NCBI RefSeq assembly: GCF_900446215.1
Contig: NZ_UAQZ01000017.1
Span: 1-64,000, forward strand
DNA length: 64,000 bases
Source of the DNA: Burkholderia cenocepacia
GTDB taxonomy: Bacteria; Pseudomonadota; Gammaproteobacteria; Burkholderiales; Burkholderiaceae
Direction of reading: 5' to 3'
Each line of letters opens with the position of its first letter. The stretch's first letter is position 1. Under the pieces are notes generated by a model. The model was not told the origin of the DNA and searched no databases. It worked only from the letters and a program-made list of their open reading frames with translations. The translations under genes were made by a program, and so were the position numbers. This document shows, piece after piece, positions 18,531 through 26,501 of this stretch.

Positions 18531-19550
18531 TTACGCGAGCGCGCCGTCATCGTCGAGCACGCGGATCAGTTCGCTCTTCGTGGTCACGCGCAGCTTCACG
18601 TACACGCGGCGCAGATGATGCCGCGCCGTCGCCGGCGCGATGCCGAGGCGTTTCGCGACGCCCTTGTACGTGCAGCCGTCGCAGAAGATGCGCGCGACCG
18701 CCAGCTCGCGCGGGCTCAGCACGGCGCCGACGCCGGCCGCCCGCGCGCGCACCAGCACGTAATCGCCGAGCCGTTCGCTGTGCAGCCGGATACGCGCGCC
18801 CGACAACGCGGGCGGCGGCGGCGTGGCGTCGAACAGTCGGGCTCTCGCGTCGTCCGGCAAGCCGGTGCGATCCCACGACGGCCATTCGAGTGCGGCGAGC
18901 GCGAGGAACGCGTCGTCCGCGTACTGCAGCACGCCATGCGCGTCGAACAGCGCGGAAGCCGCGCCGCCCGTCGCGCCATCGGTCGCGTGCATCCAGTGCA
19001 GGCGGTTGCATTCGAGCGCCGACGCCATGTGCTCGATCGCGAATTCGAGCAGGTTCGCGTCGGCCGCGTCGAAGCGGCGATGCGTGCGGCGATACAGCGA
19101 CAGGTGCGTGGCGCGTTGATTCCCGGCGTCCACGCACACGGCGAACAACACCTGTGCGATGCCCTGCGCCTTGCAGAACCGCCGCATCGTGTCGTTCAGC
19201 GGAACCGTCGACGTCGACGCGACGACGATCTTCTCCGACGATGTTTCCGCCAGTCGCGCCAGCGGATCGCGCAGCTTGACCTGTTCCCAGTCGTGCATGA
19301 AGCCCGGACGCAGATTGTGCAGGTACGCGCTGTGCGGCAACGGGCCGTCGGGCCGCAGGCTCGAATGGCCGAACCATGCGCCGTCGAAGTCGATGTGCTC
19401 GTTCAGCAGCAGCAGGAGCCGCCGGTCGAATTCGTCGACGCGCGTCGCTTGCGGCAACCGGTAGAGCGGCAACAGCAGGCGGCCGACGCGCCGTGCAAGC
19501 GCGGCGCCTCGTGGCGGGATTGAGCGGGGGCGGATGGCATCGCGGGTCAC
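18531..19550 (-). CDS. LuxR-type helix-turn-helix regulator
   Basis: A 339-residue single-component regulator. The C-terminal 60 residues form a LuxR-type DNA-binding domain: LSPRELAVARIFCDGCTYKG, then a recognition helix around APATARHHLRRVYVKL. The N-terminal 270 residues contain no recognised ligand domain and no phospho-acceptor, so it is not a classic response regulator. A GAF/PAS-like sensing domain is plausible. It precedes the amidase gene on the same strand and is divergent from the AraC-type regulator. Confidence 0.88.
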   Translation of the reverse strand: MTRDAIRPRSIPPRGAALARRVGRLLLPLYRLPQATRVDEFDRRLLLLLNEHIDFDGAWFGHSSLRPDGPLPHSAYLHNLRPGFMHDWEQVKLRDPLARLAETSSEKIVVASTSTVPLNDTMRRFCKAQGIAQVLFAVCVDAGNQRATHLSLYRRTHRRFDAADANLLEFAIEHMASALECNRLHWMHATDGATGGAASALFDAHGVLQYADDAFLALAALEWPSWDRTGLPDDARARLFDATPPPPALSGARIRLHSERLGDYVLVRARAAGVGAVLSPRELAVARIFCDGCTYKGVAKRLGIAPATARHHLRRVYVKLRVTTKSELIRVLDDDGALA

Positions 19551-19822
19551 TCGTCGTCTCCTGTCGCGTCGTCCGGGCGGCCGTGCCGTCGTGGTCGGCG
19601 CCGCCGTTTGTCGGGCGATTCTGGCATTTTTGCGGATCGCCGGCCACCGGTCGGAACCCGCTATCCGATACCGTTCGCGGCTGTCGTTCGGCGTGGGCGG
19701 ACCCGTCGCCGACGCGTTTGTGCGCCGATCGTCCGTGCCCGTCGGTTGAAACCGACCTTGCGCCCCCTACCCGATTCGTTTGTAGAATCGGCGTGTTCGC
19801 CGTCCACGACACGGGACAAGAC

Positions 19823-20635
19823 ATGATCCTCAGCCGCCGTCCCGCCGGATACCTGCGGCCCTTCATCGACTCGGTATGGGCATCGTATCCGCCGTTTTCG
19901 ATCCGGAACGAACGTTGCCGCGAGCGCGTGCTGCCGACCGGCGCGGTACACATCGCGATCCGGCTCGATGCCGAGCCGTTGCGGCTATTCGACCGCGTCG
20001 AAGACGACACCGGCCGCACGGTCGGCGTCGCCGTGGTCGGCGGCGCACGGGCGTGCGCGTACCTCAAGGACGTCTCCGCGCCGGTGCCGACCGTCGGTGC
20101 GCTGATTCGTCCGGGCGCGGTCCGGCTCGTCACCGGCGTGCCGGCGTCGGCCTTCTACGGCCTGCACCTGTCGCTCGACGATCTGTGGGGCGCCGACGCT
20201 GCCAGCATCCGCGACCGGCTCGGCGAAGTCGCTTCCGCCGCCGCGCGGCTGGATCTGTGGGAAACGCTGCTGAGCGCACGGCTACCGCGCGTGACCGGCA
20301 TCGACCCGGCCATCGCCGCATCGATCGCGCAATTGAATCGTGGCACGGCGGTCCGCACGATCGTGCAGCAACTCGGCTGCAGCCACCGTCACTTCGTCGC
20401 GCAGTTTTGCGAGGCGGTCGGCATGCCGCCGAAACGCTACGGCCGCGTGCGCCGCTTCGCGCAACTGCTCGACGGCTTGTCGGCCGCGCCGCCGGCATCG
20501 TGGGCCGATGCCGCGGCGGCGGCAGGCTATGCCGATCAACCGCATTTCAATCGCGAATTCCTCGAGTTCGCCGGATTGTCACCGGAACAGTACCGGCAAC
20601 GCGCGAGCGCGAACGGTTTTCACGTACCGCTCTGA
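19823..20635 (+). CDS. AraC-family regulator
   Basis: A 270-residue AraC-type regulator. The N-terminal domain (about 1-150) is the short beta-rich ligand type that starts with RRPAGYLRPFIDSVWASYPP and contains ERVLPTGAVHIAIRL (DUF6597-like pattern). The C-terminal part carries the two helix-turn-helix motifs: IVQQLGCSHRHFVAQFCEAV, then AAAAAGYADQPHFNREFLEF with the P-x-x-YR end. ATG 19823 gives the family N-terminus; a much longer upstream frame is not protein-like. The gene is followed by the VOC and hypothetical genes on the same strand, possible targets. Confidence 0.93.
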   Translation: MILSRRPAGYLRPFIDSVWASYPPFSIRNERCRERVLPTGAVHIAIRLDAEPLRLFDRVEDDTGRTVGVAVVGGARACAYLKDVSAPVPTVGALIRPGAVRLVTGVPASAFYGLHLSLDDLWGADAASIRDRLGEVASAAARLDLWETLLSARLPRVTGIDPAIAASIAQLNRGTAVRTIVQQLGCSHRHFVAQFCEAVGMPPKRYGRVRRFAQLLDGLSAAPPASWADAAAAAGYADQPHFNREFLEFAGLSPEQYRQRASANGFHVPL

Positions 20636-20744
20636 CTGCTGACGCACGACCGCCACGGTCGCCGCGGCGGTCAATTTTGTTCAAGACCGGGCGCCGGACG
20701 CCCGATAGGATCGAGCCAACCCACACCACCCACCGGAGGGCACC

Positions 20745-21191
20745 ATGGCGATTCACGAAGTCTTTCCGTATCTGCGCGCCAAAAGCGCGGAAGACGCCAT
20801 CGCGTTCTATGCGAAGGCATTCGGCGCGCAGGAGAAATTCCGGCTCGTCGAGCCGTCGGGGCGCATCGGACACGCGGAATTGCAGCTCGGGCCATGCACG
20901 CTGATGATCTCCGACGAGTTCCCGGAATACGATCTGTTCGCCCTCGACCCGGACGGCAACGCGCCGATGGTGCTCCATCTGCATGTCGACGACGCCGACG
21001 CGACGATCGCCGCCGCCGTCGCGGCCGGCGCGCGCGTGACCCGCGCGCTGCAGGACCAGTTCTACGGCGAGCGTTCGGGCAGGATCCGCGATCCGTTCGG
21101 TTACGACTGGCTGATCGGGCATACGATCGAAGCGGTCGAACCCGATGAAATGCAGCGGCGTTACACGGCGCTGATGTCCGGCGATCAGTGA
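20745..21191 (+). CDS. VOC/glyoxalase-superfamily protein, PhnB-like
   Basis: A 148-residue single VOC domain with two beta-alpha-beta-beta-beta repeats. It begins VFPYLRAKSAEDAIAFYAKA, with GHAELQLGPCTLMISDE in the first half and RIRDPFGYDWLIG at the end, the layout of PhnB/YdcJ-like VOC proteins. Metal ligands of true glyoxalase I are only partly evident, so the enzymatic role is open. GGAGGG lies 8 bases before the ATG. The gene sits 109 bases after the AraC-type regulator and 43 before the next gene, probably one unit. Confidence 0.9.
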   Translation: MAIHEVFPYLRAKSAEDAIAFYAKAFGAQEKFRLVEPSGRIGHAELQLGPCTLMISDEFPEYDLFALDPDGNAPMVLHLHVDDADATIAAAVAAGARVTRALQDQFYGERSGRIRDPFGYDWLIGHTIEAVEPDEMQRRYTALMSGDQ

Positions 21192-21234
21192 GCATTCCGG
21201 ACAGCGTACCCCGAACGATCCCCCGATATCCGCG

Positions 21235-21813
21235 ATGCACTACCACCCCGACGACATCAGCCGGCTTTTCCTCGGTGTGCCGACGCTGCAGTTGAACCGC
21301 CCCGCGCCCGCCGAGCGGTTTCTCGCCGCCGCCGTCGCTACCGGCGCCGAACTCCGGCAGGTGCTGCGCGACTACCCGCAGGTCCGCTACCAGCCGCTCG
21401 ACTTCCACTATCTGTGTCAGCAAAGCCTGTCCGCGCTGGACGACGCGCTGCTGGCCGACCTGACACGCGACATGCGGCACGGCTGGCGCGGCGCGCACTG
21501 GGCCGCGCTGCTGATCGCGTTGTCGGGCGACGCGCGCTATCTGCCGCACCTCGGCGCGGCCAGGCGCCATCGCGGCGTCGAATGGGCCGCCGGGCTGGCC
21601 GCAGCCGCCTCGGCCGCCGATGCGCAATCGTCGGCCTGCCGTTGCTGCCGGTCGATCGTGCAGTTGCGTGCGCAACTGGCCGAGTTGCCGCGGGTGGTCG
21701 TCCGGTTGAGACCGTGGCCCTCGCCGGCAGCGCTCGAAGCGAGGACCAACGCCGTGCGCGCCGCCTATCGAAGCGGCGGCGCCGACGCGGCGCTGCCGAT
21801 CACCCGCCGCTAG
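21235..21813 (+). CDS. Hypothetical protein
   Basis: A 192-residue soluble protein with no signal or membrane segment. It is mostly helical, with YQPLDFHYLCQQSLSALDD and AALLIALSGDARYLPHL segments in the first half, a CXCC cluster (SACRCC, about residues 136-141) and an arginine-rich tail. The two halves suggest a HEAT-like or helical-repeat scaffold, not a known enzyme. Codon bias is normal for the replicon. No clear Shine-Dalgarno precedes the ATG. I do not recognise a family. Confidence 0.65.
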   Translation: MHYHPDDISRLFLGVPTLQLNRPAPAERFLAAAVATGAELRQVLRDYPQVRYQPLDFHYLCQQSLSALDDALLADLTRDMRHGWRGAHWAALLIALSGDARYLPHLGAARRHRGVEWAAGLAAAASAADAQSSACRCCRSIVQLRAQLAELPRVVVRLRPWPSPAALEARTNAVRAAYRSGGADAALPITRR

Positions 21814-22033
21814 ACAGCTCGGCACGCAATCGCGCGATGGCGCGCTGAACCCGCACCCCGCCCCGCACGCCCCGCCTTTCCGACCGCCGCCCCCGCCGTC
21901 GACGCATCGCGATTCCGCGCGATTCCGCACAGGACCTTTCCTGTGCAACGCCTTAATCGACCGCCGCACGATCTCCAATAATGGCCGCTCGATCCATCGG
22001 CCGCCAGGCCGGACCCACAACAACAAAACTCCT

Positions 22034-23245
22034 ATGCATTCCTGCCAAATGAACCCGCAGGCCGGCGCACGCGTCGCGGGGACCGTCATTGCCGCCTGCC
22101 TGAGCAGCTTCGTGCCGAATGTCGCGCATGCGCAGAGCAGCGTGACGCTGTACGGCCTGATCGACACGTCGATCACCTACTCGACCAACCAGCGCACGCG
22201 CGGCGCCGGCTCGCCCGGCGGCGGCAGCGTCGCGATGACGAGCGGCGCGCTGAATGCGTCGCGCTGGGGGCTGCGCGGCCGCGAGGATCTCGGCGGCGGG
22301 ATGGCCGCGGTCTTCGCGCTCGAAAACGGCTTCTCGGGCACCACCGGCAAGCTGTCGCAGAAAGGCGTCGACCTGTTCGGCCGCCAGGCGTGGATCGGCG
22401 TGAGCTCGAAGACGGCCGGCACGCTTTCCTTCGGCCGCCAGTACGACCTGATCCTCGATTTCGTGACGCCGCTCGGCGCGTCCGGCCCCGGCTGGGGCGG
22501 CAACCTCGCCGTCCACCCGTACGACAACGACGATTCGAACCGCAACCTGCGCATCAACAACGCGGTGAAATATACGAGCCCGACGGTTCGCGGGCTGACG
22601 TTCGGCGCGATGGTCGGCTTCTCGAACACGGCCGGCCAGTTCTCCAACAATGCCGTGTGGAGCACGGGCGTGTCGTATGCGAACGGGCCGCTGAAGCTCG
22701 GCGCCGGCTACCTGAAGATCAGCCGCGACCGCAACGCGCCGAACCCGGACGGCGCGCTGAGCACGGTCGACGGCTCCGCGACGATCACGGGCGGCAACCA
22801 GCAGATCTGGGCCCTGGCCGGCCGGTATGCGTTCGGGCCGCACTCGGTCGGCGCCGCGTGGTCGCATTCGGCCACCGACGGCGTGACGGGCGTGCTCCAG
22901 GGCGGCAACATCGCGCCGCTGAAAGGCGAATCGCTGGTGTTCGACAACTTCTCGATCGACGGACGCTACTTCGTCACGCGCGCGTTGAGCGTCGCCGCCG
23001 CGTACACGTACACGATGGGCCGCTTCGACACCCGCACGGGCCAGACGCGTCCGAAATGGAACCAGGTCGTCGCGCAGGCCGACTACGCGCTGTCGAAGCG
23101 CACGGATGCGTATCTCGAAGGCACTTACCAGAGCGTGAGCGGCGGCAACGGCAATCCGGCGTTCAACGCGACCGTCTGGACCTTGACGCCTTCGGCGAAC
23201 AGCAACCAGGTCGTCGTCGCGCTGGGGTTGCGGCACAAGTTCTGA
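22034..23245 (+). CDS. Trimeric general porin (gram-negative porin, Burkholderia type)
   Basis: A 403-residue outer-membrane porin. The signal peptide (about 1-36, ending AHAQ) is followed by QSSVTLYGLIDTSITY, the standard first strand. The fold continues with SRWGLRGREDLGGGMAAVF, a long constriction loop and FGRQAWIGVSS, and ends in LGLRHKF with the C-terminal phenylalanine needed for BAM-mediated assembly. It should form a 16-strand beta-barrel allowing diffusion of small hydrophilic solutes. Strain-variable loops make the substrate range unpredictable. A strong terminator follows. Confidence 0.95.
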   Translation: MHSCQMNPQAGARVAGTVIAACLSSFVPNVAHAQSSVTLYGLIDTSITYSTNQRTRGAGSPGGGSVAMTSGALNASRWGLRGREDLGGGMAAVFALENGFSGTTGKLSQKGVDLFGRQAWIGVSSKTAGTLSFGRQYDLILDFVTPLGASGPGWGGNLAVHPYDNDDSNRNLRINNAVKYTSPTVRGLTFGAMVGFSNTAGQFSNNAVWSTGVSYANGPLKLGAGYLKISRDRNAPNPDGALSTVDGSATITGGNQQIWALAGRYAFGPHSVGAAWSHSATDGVTGVLQGGNIAPLKGESLVFDNFSIDGRYFVTRALSVAAAYTYTMGRFDTRTGQTRPKWNQVVAQADYALSKRTDAYLEGTYQSVSGGNGNPAFNATVWTLTPSANSNQVVVALGLRHKF

Positions 23246-23324
23246 CGAATGCGGCCTCGCGCGGCCGCCCGGCTGCATCCGACGAGCACGTCACCCGTCA
23301 CCCGATCGCCGTGATCGACACGAG

Positions 23325-23353
23325 AAAGGCCGCGCCCCGTGCGCGGCCTTTTC
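23325..23353 (+). terminator. Intrinsic terminator after the porin gene
   Basis: Perfect 10-bp arms AAGGCCGCGC (23326-23335) and GCGCGGCCTT (23341-23350) with a 5-base loop, A's before and T's after. It lies 80 bases beyond the porin stop. The rest of the 400-base gap to the pal-like gene holds two further inverted repeats (23413-23435 and 23444-23456) but no gene. Confidence 0.8.
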
Positions 23354-23412
23354 GCTGTGGCGGGCGTCGGGTATCGCGTACGGCGCGCGGAAGCAAGAAT
23401 GCCTCCCGACTG

Positions 23413-23456
23413 TCGCATTTGCGCAAAAAATGCGAAGAAACTGGTCACGTTGTGAC
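23413..23456. promoter_or_regulatory. Two adjacent inverted repeats upstream of the pal-like gene
   Basis: TCGCATTT-7-AAATGCGA (23413-23435) and GTCAC-GTT-GTGAC (23444-23456) lie close together in a locally AT-richer stretch, about 200 bases before the pal-like start. They could be operators or hairpins in a leader. No -10/-35 pair could be placed with confidence. Confidence 0.35.
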
Positions 23457-23651
23457 ATTTTTCCTAATCTGTTTGCAGCGACGCCGCGATTCGGCGTTCC
23501 GGTCGCAACATTCTTTCATCTGGCGCACCATCGGCTTACGGGCCTGCATCACGGCAACGGAGCCGGACCTTTCGCGCCATGGCGGCCGGACAGCTGCGTG
23601 CGGACGGCACGCAGCCACGCTTTCAACGCAGTCAACCGCTGGAGACGAACG

Positions 23652-24143
23652 ATGAGCAAAATGAACCGAATTGCGGTCCTGGCAACTTTCGTACTGCTGG
23701 CCGGTTGTCACAACGCGGCGAAAACGCCCGAGAATGCCGGCGCGGCACCGGAGCCCTCGAGCGAAACCGTCGCGACGGTGACGGCCGACGATCTGAACAA
23801 TCCGAACAGCCCGCTCGCCAAGCGCAGCATCTACTTCGATTTCGACCAGTACTCCGTGAAGCCCGAATTCCAGTCGCTTCTGCAGGCGCACGCCGACTAC
23901 CTGCGCAGCCACCCGGCGCGGCACGTGCTGATCCAGGGCAACACCGACGAGCGCGGCACGTCCGAATACAACCTCGCGCTCGGCCAGCGCCGCTCGCAGG
24001 CCGTGGCGAGCGCGCTTCAGACGCTCGGCGTGCCGGCCACGCAACTCGAGGCCGTCAGCCTCGGCAAGGAAAAGCCGGTCGCGCTCGGCCACGACGAGGA
24101 AGCGTGGGCGCAGAACCGCCGCGCCGATCTCGTCTATCGTTGA
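23652..24143 (+). CDS. Pal-like OmpA-family peptidoglycan-associated lipoprotein
   Basis: A 163-residue lipoprotein. The signal peptide ends in LLAGC (cysteine near residue 19), and a C-terminal OmpA-type domain (about 60-163) shows YFDFDQYSVKPEF, HVLIQGNTDERGTSEYN, LGQRRSQAV and NRRADLVY, the peptidoglycan-binding signature. It is the size of Pal, but no tol genes are nearby, so it is a solitary Pal paralogue rather than the Tol-Pal copy. Its role is presumably anchoring the outer membrane to peptidoglycan under conditions set by its own promoter. A GGAGACGAAC ribosome site precedes the ATG. Confidence 0.93.
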   Translation: MSKMNRIAVLATFVLLAGCHNAAKTPENAGAAPEPSSETVATVTADDLNNPNSPLAKRSIYFDFDQYSVKPEFQSLLQAHADYLRSHPARHVLIQGNTDERGTSEYNLALGQRRSQAVASALQTLGVPATQLEAVSLGKEKPVALGHDEEAWAQNRRADLVYR

Positions 24144-24278
24144 TCCGGCGTCGCCGCGGCGGCGGCGATACGCAAAAAGCATGGAATAAACGCGCCGCCG
24201 AAACGTCTTCTCATCGCGCAGCCGCGCGGTTCACGCGAACCGCCTTTCCCGTGGCCTGCGCGCTGCAAGGAGATTGCA

Positions 24279-24449
24279 ATGAAATCGGCAACGTTGGCCG
24301 CGGCGCTCGTCGCGGCGCTGGTGCTCGTGCTGTCGACGGGCTGTACGTCGTCGGGCAGCGGCGTGTCGCAAGGACCCGGCATGAGCCGGTATGGCGGCTC
24401 GGGAGGTAGCGGAGGCGGCGGAGGCGGCGGAGGCGGCGGCGGCTACTGA
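24279..24449 (+). CDS. Small glycine-rich lipoprotein (56 aa)
   Basis: An ATG behind AAGGAGATTGCA opens a 56-residue frame. It encodes a clean signal peptide with lipobox LSTGC (cysteine near residue 22), a short Ser/Gly linker, and a tail of serine then about eleven consecutive glycines ending in tyrosine. The good ribosome site and the signal peptide make it a likely real gene despite its size. The glycine run is encoded by a GGC/GGA-rich tract that may vary in length between strains. It lies 135 bases after the pal-like gene. Function unknown. Confidence 0.7.
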   Translation: MKSATLAAALVAALVLVLSTGCTSSGSGVSQGPGMSRYGGSGGSGGGGGGGGGGGY

Positions 24450-24540
24450 CGCGCCGCCGTCAGGAAAACGGGGCGGCGCATCGCGCACGGGCACCGGAAA
24501 CCGGCCGCCTCGTGCGCGACGCCCCGCCCCGGGGTGCGAT

Positions 24541-25800
24541 TCAACGCATCGCCTTCACGTCGGCCGACGTGACGCTCGCCGGCTGGCCGCCCCACGTCGC
24601 GCGCAGGTAGTTCGCGAGCTGCGCGAGTTCGTCGTCGCTCAACGTTTTCGCGAAACCCGGCATCGGCTGCAGGTTTTCGAACCCGGCGAACTTCTGCTCG
24701 CCGATGCCGTCGAGCATCGCGACCAGCAGGTTGCGCGGATCGCCCTGGCGCACCGTCGAGTTGCCGTTCATCGGCACCGCCACGTGCGGCTTGCCTTCGC
24801 CGTTGAAACCGTGACAGCCCGCGCAGACCGCGAGATACACCGAGCGGCCGGCGGCCAGTTGCGCGGCATCGGCCGATACCGGCTTCACCGGTTGCGGCGC
24901 GGGCGGCGTATCGCCGAGCAGGTACACCGACAGTCCGCGCAGGTCGTCCTTCGTCAGGTACTGCGTGCTCAGGTGCACGACCGGATACATCTCGCCGAAC
25001 GCCGAGCCTTGCGGTGCGATGCCGACGCCGAAGAACGTCTGCAGGTCGGTGCCCGTCCAGCCGCGCGCGGCGAGGCCGGCCGGCGTGATGTCGGGCGCGG
25101 CCACGCGGCCGAGCGCGGCCCCTGCGAACGGCTTCGCGCCGTCGAGCTGGCCCGTGAAGGCGCGCGGCGTGTGGCATTCCGCGCAGTGGCCGAGCGCGCC
25201 CGCGAGATAGCGGCCGCGCTGCCAGTCGGCGGATTGCCCGGTCGACGCATCCGGCAGGCTGTCCTTCAGGAACAGCATGTCCCAGAAGACCATGCCGAAG
25301 CGCAGGTTGTACGGGAACTTGAGTTCATGCGCGCGGTTTTCCTGCGCGACCGGCTTGACCGTCTTCAGGTACGCGAACATCGCGTCGGCGTCGGCGCGCG
25401 TGAGCTGCCGGTACGACGTGTACGGCATCGACGGATACAGGCGCTTGCCCGGCGCCTTGCCGTCGTGCAGCGCGGCATAGAAGTCGTCCGCGCTCCAGTT
25501 GCCGATCCCGTGATCCTTGTCGGGCGTGATGTTCGAGCCGTAGAACGTGCCGAACGGCGATTCGAGCGCCGCGCCGCCGGCGAACGGCGCGCCGTCCTTC
25601 GCGGTGTGGCACGCCGCGCAGTCGGCGGCCTTCACGAGATAGCGGCCGCGCGCGACCGGGTCGGCGCCGGGTGCGCCGGACGCCGCGTTCGAGGCCGGCG
25701 CGTCGTGGCCGCCGCACGCGGCGAGCAGCAGCGCACAGGCCGCTGCGAGCGCGGGCAGGCGCGCGGCCCGCGCGACACGATGAGCGAGTGTGCGGTTCAT
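24541..25800 (-). CDS. Tri-haem c-type cytochrome of the second molybdo-hydroxylase operon
   Basis: A 419-residue lipoprotein-type cytochrome c. The signal ends in LLLAACGG (cysteine near 29), so it is probably lipid-anchored at the membrane. Three CXXCH sites follow: CAACH, CAECH and CAGCH at roughly 62, 206 and 320. Domain order and spacing match the cytochrome at 11584-12888, though the two differ in anchoring. The start overlaps the 2Fe-2S gene stop by 4 bases. It should accept electrons from that subunit and pass them to the respiratory chain. Confidence 0.93.
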   Translation of the reverse strand: MNRTLAHRVARAARLPALAAACALLLAACGGHDAPASNAASGAPGADPVARGRYLVKAADCAACHTAKDGAPFAGGAALESPFGTFYGSNITPDKDHGIGNWSADDFYAALHDGKAPGKRLYPSMPYTSYRQLTRADADAMFAYLKTVKPVAQENRAHELKFPYNLRFGMVFWDMLFLKDSLPDASTGQSADWQRGRYLAGALGHCAECHTPRAFTGQLDGAKPFAGAALGRVAAPDITPAGLAARGWTGTDLQTFFGVGIAPQGSAFGEMYPVVHLSTQYLTKDDLRGLSVYLLGDTPPAPQPVKPVSADAAQLAAGRSVYLAVCAGCHGFNGEGKPHVAVPMNGNSTVRQGDPRNLLVAMLDGIGEQKFAGFENLQPMPGFAKTLSDDELAQLANYLRATWGGQPASVTSADVKAMR

Positions 25801-26501
25801 GCGGCGTCCTTCACGAGTCCCGGCGTCGTCAGCACCACGTCCTTGACGGCTTCGTAGTAGCGGACATAGCCCGTGCAGCGGCAGAGATGCGCGTCGAGCG
25901 CGTCGGTGATCGTGCGTTCCACGTCGGCCTTCGCGATCGGCTCGCGCTTCAGGCGTTCGATCAGCACGGTCGCCGCGTTGACGAAACCCGGCGTGCAGTA
26001 GCCGCACTGGAAGCTGAAGTGTTCGAGGAACTTCTGCTGGATCGGCGACAGCTCGACCACTTCGCCGGCTTCGTTGCGCTTCGCGTGGCCTTCGATCGTG
26101 CGGATCGAACGGCCGTGGAAGAAGTGCGCGCCGGTAATGCAGGTGCGCATTTCCTCGCTCGTGCCGTCCGGCTGGTCGACGATCACGACGCACGCATGGC
26201 AGATGCCCTGCCCGCAGCCGAGCCGCGACCCGGTGAGGCCCGCGTACTCGTGCAGGAACTCGATCATCATCAGACCTTCCGGCACCTGCATCGGACCGAC
26301 GGTCTTGCCGTTGATCCTGACCGACAGCGGTTTCTGCTGGAACCGGACGAGCGGACGCTCGACGGCGGCCGCGGCCGATGCCGGCGCAGCCGGGGCAGCG
26401 GGAACGGACGCCGATGCGGCCGAAGTTGCCGCCGGTGCGGAAGCGCCAGTCGCAGCCACGCTGGCGCTCGCGGCCGAAGCCGCGGTTTGGGCGGTCGTCA
26501 T
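25797..26501 (-). CDS. 2Fe-2S subunit of a xanthine-dehydrogenase-family enzyme
   Basis: A 234-residue iron-sulfur subunit. It is longer than usual because of an Ala/Ser/Pro-rich N-terminal extension of about 50 residues (MTTAQTAASAASASVAATGA onward), perhaps a flexible linker. The ferredoxin-like domain has cysteines in GSRLGCGQGICHACVV and in RTCITG. The helical domain has FQCGYCTPGF and HLCRCTGYVRYYEA. It carries electrons from the molybdenum subunit to the downstream cytochrome and overlaps both neighbouring genes by 4 bases, indicating tight coupling. Confidence 0.92.
   Translation of the reverse strand: MTTAQTAASAASASVAATGASAPAATSAASASVPAAPAAPASAAAAVERPLVRFQQKPLSVRINGKTVGPMQVPEGLMMIEFLHEYAGLTGSRLGCGQGICHACVVIVDQPDGTSEEMRTCITGAHFFHGRSIRTIEGHAKRNEAGEVVELSPIQQKFLEHFSFQCGYCTPGFVNAATVLIERLKREPIAKADVERTITDALDAHLCRCTGYVRYYEAVKDVVLTTPGLVKDAA

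Noticed and set aside
24472..24540. Inverted repeats between the small lipoprotein and cytochrome genes (for example TCGCGCACG at 24481 with CGTGCGCGA at 24511) as a terminator
   Set aside because: Loops are long, arms are short and no T-run follows on either strand; not strong enough to list.
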